Source: a bacterium (GTDB taxonomy: Bacteria; Margulisbacteria; Marinamargulisbacteria; SXXA01). From it: a stretch of DNA of 9,672 nt. The stretch lies in the NCBI GenBank assembly GCA_010027915.1, contig RGUG01000032.1, forward strand, positions 1-9,672, written 5' to 3'. The notes beneath the pieces were generated by a model. That model worked only from the letters and a program-made list of their open reading frames with translations. It searched no databases and was not told where the DNA came from. The position numbers and the translations under genes are program-made. Positions 5,743 to 9,672 of this stretch are shown piece after piece. Each line of letters starts with the position of its first letter. The stretch's first letter is position 1.

Positions 5743-8316
5743 TTAGCTAGGGATCGATTCTTTGTTTTCTACCGCCGATAATGTTAGACCACCAGGTCCA
5801 TAATCCAATTGAATCCGGCCGTTGGGGTATTTTCCCTCGATCATGCCTTGGGCCAGTGGGTTTTCGACCAATGTCATCAGGGCCCGTTTTAACGGCCGGG
5901 CACCAAATGCTGGGTCAAATCCTGCTAACGATAAATAATCAATGGCCGAAGGGGTGGGATCAAGGTAAAGACCTCTTTCCGCCAATCGTTGGTTAAGTGA
6001 GGCCAATTGTAGACCCACAATCCGATGGCAGTCTTCCGGTGATAAGGCATGAAACAGCACGATGTCATCTATCCGGTTAAGGAATTCGGGTCGAAACTGT
6101 TGCTTGAGTTCTTCGAGTACGGCAGCGTCGGGGTTGCTGTGCGGGGAATGTGCTGGCATCACATGGGCCCCCACATTCGAGGTCATGATGATCATGGTGT
6201 GTTTAAAATCCACGGTACGGCCGTGGGCATCGGTCAACCGTCCTTCATCTAACACTTGCAACAACAGATTCAGAACATCGGGGTGGGCTTTTTCGATTTC
6301 GTCTAACAACACCACACTGTAGGGACGTCGACGCACCGCTTCGGTTAATTGACCCCCGTCTTCAAACCCGATGTATCCGGGCGGGGAGCCGATCAATCGG
6401 GCCACCGCATGTTTTTCCATGTATTCTGACATGTCAATCCGAATGATGGCCTGATCTGTGTCAAACAGAAATGCCGCCAATGATTTGGCCAGTTCGGTTT
6501 TCCCCACCCCGGTGGGACCCAAAAACAATCCGCTGACCATGGGTCGATTGGGGTCAGACAACCCGGCCCGGTGTCGTCGCAAGGCATTGGCCATGCGTTG
6601 AATGGCATCGGGTTGACCCACCACCCGCTCGGATAGTCGGGCTTCGGCATGCATGAGTTTTTCTTTTTCGGTTTCTAATAACCGGGTAACCGGAATGCCG
6701 GTCCACTTGCCCACAATACCGGCAATGTCTTCTTCGGTGACATGGTCTGATAACATCCGTTGGTCGCTGGGGATGGCATGCCATTGTTCGGTTAGCCGTG
6801 CGGCCTCTTTTTGCAAATCTACCATGGTTTTAAACCGAATTTCGGATACTTTTTCATAGTCCCCACGTCGTTCGTGGGTTTGTTCTTCAAACCGTGTGCG
6901 TTCGATTTCTTTTTTGATGGTTTGCAACGACTGATTGAGTGCTTTTTCGGCTTCCCATTGTGTGTTGAGTGCCTCATACCGGGCGGTGTAAGTATCCAAT
7001 TGGTGGGTGAGGGTGTCCCATCGTGCCGGATCGTGGGTATCATCGCGTTGAAGGGCTTGTTTTTCGATTTGTAACTGGGTGATTTTTCGTTTCATCTCAT
7101 CCATCGATTCAGGTACCGATTCCACTTCGATTCGGTGTTTGGCCGCCGCTTCGTCGATTAAATCGATGGCTTTATCGGGTAAAAACCGATCAGGGATGTA
7201 CCGAGCAGACAACCGAACCGCTGCGACAATGGCATCATCGGCAATTTTGATGCCGTGATGGATTTCATACCTTTCTTTTAAGCCACGCAAAATGGCGATA
7301 CTATCCGATTGGGTGGGTTCTCCTACCATGGTGGGTTGAAACCGCCGTTCCAACGCAGGGTCTTTTTCGATGTATTGTCGGTATTCATCCAATGTGGTGG
7401 CCCCAATGCATCGCAACTCTCCCCGTGCCAAAGCGGGTTTGAGCATGTTGGCCGCATCCATGGCCCCATCGGTTTTCCCGGCACCGACTAAGGTATGCAA
7501 CTCATCAATAAACAGGATGACATTTGACCGTTGAACATCCTGAATGACCCCCTTTAATCGCTCTTCGAATTCCCCCCGGTATTTGGCTCCTGCAATCAAA
7601 GCCCCCATATCCAGTGCCACCACTCGCTTGGATTGCAACCCTTCAGGGACATCCCCCGATACAATGCGCTGGGCCAATCCTTCTACAATGGCGGTTTTAC
7701 CCACCCCGGGTTCCCCGATCAATACGGGATTGTTTTTGGTTCGACGCGATAATACTTGAATGACCCGTCTGATTTCATCGTCACGACCGATGACCGGATC
7801 GAGGTGTCTTTTTTGGGCTTTCTCGACCAAATCGACGGTGTATTTTTTGAGGGCTTGGCCGGGGGAATCCCCATCGGGCGATTGAATGGGGTGGGGGTTG
7901 AGCTGTGCCCACTGTTGACGAATGGTTTGGCTAGACAGTCCCTTTTGGGCCAAGGCACCGGCTAGTTCATGGGGACGTTCCAAAATGGCCACTAACAAGT
8001 GGGTGCCACTCACATACTCATCCCCCATCTCTTGGGCCAATAAGGGGGCGTGCTCAAGGCAGCGTTGCAACCCACTAGCGTGAGTGGGGGCTTGGGCAGA
8101 GGCAAGGGTGGGCAATGAAGACAGGGCCTGGTTGATTAGGGGGGTCAGCGACGACGGTAAGACCCCCAGGGCCTGGTACAAGGGTTGCATGCTGGGCGAT
8201 CCGTCAGCACATAATGCAGCCAACAGATGGGTGTCGGTTACTTCTGGGTGTCGGCGGGTGCTGGCCAATTGGGTGGCCATCTGAAGGGCGGTGTGGGCGG
8301 CATGTGTCATCATCAT
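5743..8316 (-). CDS. clpB: ATP-dependent disaggregase ClpB (Hsp100)
   Basis: ClpB is a cytosolic hexameric ring that pulls polypeptides out of aggregates with DnaK help. All domains are present in 857 residues. They are an N-terminal Clp repeat domain (about 1-150), NBD1 with Walker A GEPGVGKT (201-208) and Walker B FIDE (269-272), and pore loop AKYRGEFE (Y246). A coiled-coil middle domain spans about 395-530, including [12 protein letters not shown], and distinguishes ClpB from ClpA. NBD2 has Walker A GPTGVGKT (600-607), Walker B LLDE (670-673), pore loop [10 protein letters not shown] (Y648), arginine finger R748 in FLNRID and sensor-2 GARPLKR (805-811). The first of three tandem ATGs is 9 nt after a perfect AAGGAGGT and is taken as the start. 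It stands alone, convergent with hemD and divergent from the GT9 gene, under a sigma-54-like promoter candidate. Confidence 0.97.
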   Translation of the reverse strand: MMMTHAAHTALQMATQLASTRRHPEVTDTHLLAALCADGSPSMQPLYQALGVLPSSLTPLINQALSSLPTLASAQAPTHASGLQRCLEHAPLLAQEMGDEYVSGTHLLVAILERPHELAGALAQKGLSSQTIRQQWAQLNPHPIQSPDGDSPGQALKKYTVDLVEKAQKRHLDPVIGRDDEIRRVIQVLSRRTKNNPVLIGEPGVGKTAIVEGLAQRIVSGDVPEGLQSKRVVALDMGALIAGAKYRGEFEERLKGVIQDVQRSNVILFIDELHTLVGAGKTDGAMDAANMLKPALARGELRCIGATTLDEYRQYIEKDPALERRFQPTMVGEPTQSDSIAILRGLKERYEIHHGIKIADDAIVAAVRLSARYIPDRFLPDKAIDLIDEAAAKHRIEVESVPESMDEMKRKITQLQIEKQALQRDDTHDPARWDTLTHQLDTYTARYEALNTQWEAEKALNQSLQTIKKEIERTRFEEQTHERRGDYEKVSEIRFKTMVDLQKEAARLTEQWHAIPSDQRMLSDHVTEEDIAGIVGKWTGIPVTRLLETEKEKLMHAEARLSERVVGQPDAIQRMANALRRHRAGLSDPNRPMVSGLFLGPTGVGKTELAKSLAAFLFDTDQAIIRIDMSEYMEKHAVARLIGSPPGYIGFEDGGQLTEAVRRRPYSVVLLDEIEKAHPDVLNLLLQVLDEGRLTDAHGRTVDFKHTMIIMTSNVGAHVMPAHSPHSNPDAAVLEELKQQFRPEFLNRIDDIVLFHALSPEDCHRIVGLQLASLNQRLAERGLYLDPTPSAIDYLSLAGFDPAFGARPLKRALMTLVENPLAQGMIEGKYPNGRIQLDYGPGGLTLSAVENKESIPS

Positions 8317-8325
8317 TATGATTAA

Positions 8326-8333
8326 ACCTCCTT
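8326..8333 (-). promoter_or_regulatory. Consensus Shine-Dalgarno of clpB
   Basis: On the - strand AAGGAGGT lies 9 nt before the first of three in-frame ATG codons, an uninterrupted complement to the 16S rRNA tail. It fixes the clpB start and contrasts with the coupled + strand genes, most of which lack any clear ribosome binding site. Confidence 0.85.
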
Positions 8334-8351
8334 AAAATGGGTCACAGACGC

Positions 8352-8376
8352 TTGGCTAGAGCATTTATCGTGCCAA
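8352..8376. repeat. Imperfect inverted repeat overlapping the clpB promoter candidate
   Basis: On the - strand, arms TTGGCACGA (8376-8368) and TCTAGCCAA (8360-8352) are complementary at 7 of 9 positions around a 7-nt centre, with perfect TTGGC/GCCAA tips. It resembles the layout of a CIRCE operator, 9-9-9 with a TTAGCACTC arm, but differs in spacing and has a poor right arm. It may be a repressor site or simply coincide with the -24 element. Confidence 0.3.
8360..8376 (-). promoter_or_regulatory. Sigma-54 (RpoN) type -24/-12 promoter candidate for clpB
   Basis: The - strand reads TTGGCACGATAAATGCT. Against the sigma-54 consensus YTGGCACG-N4-TTGCW it matches 12 of 13 defined positions (ATGCT for TTGCW). 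The GG (8374-8373) and GC (8362-8361) are separated by exactly 10 nt, as the consensus requires. Transcription would begin near 8349, giving a leader of about 33 nt that contains the Shine-Dalgarno at a sensible place. I found no good sigma-70 pair or classic CIRCE element on this strand of the 134-bp gap. No activator gene or upstream activator site can be recognised in the window. Confidence 0.55.
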
Positions 8377-8438
8377 CGTGTTCACCTTTTGCTTGTTCAT
8401 GATATGGTAGCATGGGTTAGTGATTGCCATTGGTTGAC

Positions 8439-8443
8439 AAGGA
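8439..8443 (+). promoter_or_regulatory. Ribosome binding site of the GT9 gene
   Basis: AAGGA lies 7 nt before ATG 8451 and supports that start. The protein then reaches its conserved first strand after about ten residues, as expected for the family. The TTGACA that overlaps it (8434-8439) has no matching -10 upstream of the gene. Confidence 0.6.
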
Positions 8444-8450
8444 TGATTCC

Positions 8451-9672
8451 ATGACTCGACACCCCATACCCACGCCCCGTCGTATTTTGCTTCAACGATC
8501 CGATCGATTGGGTGACGTTATTTTAACCATGCCCACCATTGCCACGTTACACGACCGGTTTCCCGAGGCGGAAATTCATATGATGACCTCGGTGATTGGA
8601 CACACGGTGATGGCGGGTCACCCCTTGATTCGCCATGTGTGGGTGGTCGATCGGTATCAGCCGACGTCACGGTTGTTATCGGAATGCCTACCCTCGGTTC
8701 GGGCCATGCAGTATGATGTGTCGGTCACTTTGTGCGGGGAACCGGGGATGGCCCAACTGGCCAAGCAAGCGGGGATTCCGATTCGAATTGGAGACGGGTC
8801 GAATCTATTGCACCGTCGTTGGTATACCCATACAATTTGGCAAAATACCCATGATTACACCCGCCATCAGTCTGAATTGAACCAAGATTTTTTGCGGCCC
8901 TTGGGGATTCAACCTGAATTCAAGTCGTGGGGGTTTTATCCGGTTGATCATGGCTACCCGGTGTTTGAGGCGTGGCGTGACCTCGATCCTCATCGCCCCA
9001 TTGCGTATTTGTTTTTAAGCACGGGCGGCAGCAATGTGCCCATTCCCGATCGCCTGATTCCAGACCTGATGGCATGGTTGCAACGAAAAGGATACCGGGT
9101 GGTGGTAGATGGGGACCGTGAACGATCGGAGTGGCCCACCTCCTCGGATCGATTAAATGTAACGGGTCAGACCCACCTATCCGATGTCATGGCCATGATT
9201 CAGCAGGCGGCGTTGGTTGTAGCGGGGGATACCGGGCCCACTCATATGGCGTCGATGATGGGTCGTCCCAGCGTGGTCTTTACCTCAAGAAAAATCAATC
9301 CCCCCACCCGATGGGGTAGCTTATCGCCCTATCAAGCGTATGTTCGCAAAGACTACCCCTGTCCGTATGATTGTCGGAAAGGCTGTCACCCAGATGTTTG
9401 TTTTCAATCCATCGGGGTGTCGGATTTTGAACATGCCCTGGCACGTATTGAAACCCAGCAAACGACCCATCAGCCATTGTCCATGACGGCCATCAAGCAA
9501 TTGCATGTGTTGCAAAGTCTCCGGTGTTGGGTATGGACGGATGGGGTGATCGATCCCATCGTCGAAGAGGCAACGGATGAGGTTCCGATGGTGGTGTATT
9601 GGGGAGGGCCACGGTGGCCATGGGGGGTGTGGGGTCAGATCAAAAAGGTGATGATGGTCTATAACATCAATG
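8451..9672 (+). CDS. Glycosyltransferase family 9 (heptosyltransferase-like) with a C-terminal extension, 3' end outside the window
   Basis: GT9 enzymes such as WaaC/WaaF transfer ADP-heptose-type sugars in lipopolysaccharide core assembly at the inner face of the cytoplasmic membrane. The frame is open for 407 codons and leaves the window. The N-terminal RSDRLGDVILTMPTI (16-30) is the family signature. LSTGGSN (189-195) replaces the more usual H-P-G-A/S acceptor loop. VVAGDTGPTHMASMMGRPSVV (256-276) is the donor-binding signature, and the Cys cluster at 304-317 (C304, C308, C312, C317) is typical just before the family's end at about residue 335. At least 70 more residues follow (TAIKQLHVLQSLRCWVW and a GGPRWPWG segment) that I cannot assign. 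The gene is divergent from clpB and starts with AAGGA plus ATG. Specific donor and acceptor are unknown. Confidence 0.88.
   Translation, partial: MTRHPIPTPRRILLQRSDRLGDVILTMPTIATLHDRFPEAEIHMMTSVIGHTVMAGHPLIRHVWVVDRYQPTSRLLSECLPSVRAMQYDVSVTLCGEPGMAQLAKQAGIPIRIGDGSNLLHRRWYTHTIWQNTHDYTRHQSELNQDFLRPLGIQPEFKSWGFYPVDHGYPVFEAWRDLDPHRPIAYLFLSTGGSNVPIPDRLIPDLMAWLQRKGYRVVVDGDRERSEWPTSSDRLNVTGQTHLSDVMAMIQQAALVVAGDTGPTHMASMMGRPSVVFTSRKINPPTRWGSLSPYQAYVRKDYPCPYDCRKGCHPDVCFQSIGVSDFEHALARIETQQTTHQPLSMTAIKQLHVLQSLRCWVWTDGVIDPIVEEATDEVPMVVYWGGPRWPWGVWGQIKKVMMVYNIN

Noticed and set aside
6819..7074. Long open frames on the + strand opposite clpB as genes
   Set aside because: clpB is fully conserved on the - strand. 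The opposite frames show no family motifs or ribosome binding sites and are shadows of it.
8352..8376. CIRCE (HrcA) operator upstream of clpB
   Set aside because: The left arm agrees with the CIRCE arm at only 6 of 9 positions, the right arm is poor and the spacer is 7 instead of 9 nt. The sigma-54 reading fits better.
8381..8408. TTCACC-16-TATGGT as a + strand promoter for the GT9 gene
   Set aside because: Each half matches at only 4 of 6 positions and the spacing is short. It is no better than expected by chance.
8434..8462. Perfect TTGACA before the GT9 gene as a -35 box
   Set aside because: A -10 at 17 nt would fall inside the coding region and reads like no -10. The hexamer overlaps the ribosome binding site and is likely incidental.

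Overview
The window is a compact, gene-dense piece of bacterial chromosome with G+C a little over half. It shows no tRNA, rRNA, CRISPR array, insertion sequence or prophage. Glutamyl-tRNA reductase (C5 heme route), a dTDP-rhamnose-type reductase and an ADP-heptose-type family 9 glycosyltransferase suggest a bacterium that makes surface polysaccharide, most likely a diderm. I cannot name the phylum from the sequence. Frequent TTG, CCC and GGG codons are seen across all genes, so nothing looks recently transferred.

Region 1 (about 1-3078, + strand) is a tight operon-like run: the 3' part of recN, then hisC (histidinol-phosphate aminotransferase), a stand-alone mannose-6-phosphate-isomerase-type cupin, and rfbD (dTDP-4-dehydrorhamnose reductase). 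The first three junctions are ATGA, ATGA and a stop codon abutting a GTG start, with no good ribosome binding sites, so translational coupling is likely. recN is broken: about 50 nt is missing where the Walker B/D-loop segment should be, and the frame shifts.

Region 2 (about 3079-5742, + strand) is a heme/tetrapyrrole operon, hemA-hemC-hemD, again joined by ATGA overlaps. It would take glutamyl-tRNA to glutamate-1-semialdehyde and, after HemL and HemB encoded elsewhere, porphobilinogen to uroporphyrinogen III. HemA is unusually short: it ends where the C-terminal dimerisation domain should begin. A hairpin with a T-run follows hemD.

Region 3 (5743-8450, - strand) is clpB, the Hsp100 disaggregase, convergent with hemD. 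It has a consensus Shine-Dalgarno and, upstream, a near-perfect sigma-54 (-24/-12) promoter whose predicted start gives a leader of about 33 nt. An imperfect inverted repeat overlaps this element.

Region 4 (8451 to the right edge, + strand) is a divergently transcribed GT9 glycosyltransferase. It continues past the normal end of the family with an unrecognised C-terminal extension and runs off the window.

I see no clearly new multi-gene system. The items most worth checking are the sigma-54-type clpB promoter, the recN Walker B deletion, the short HemA and the extended GT9 protein.
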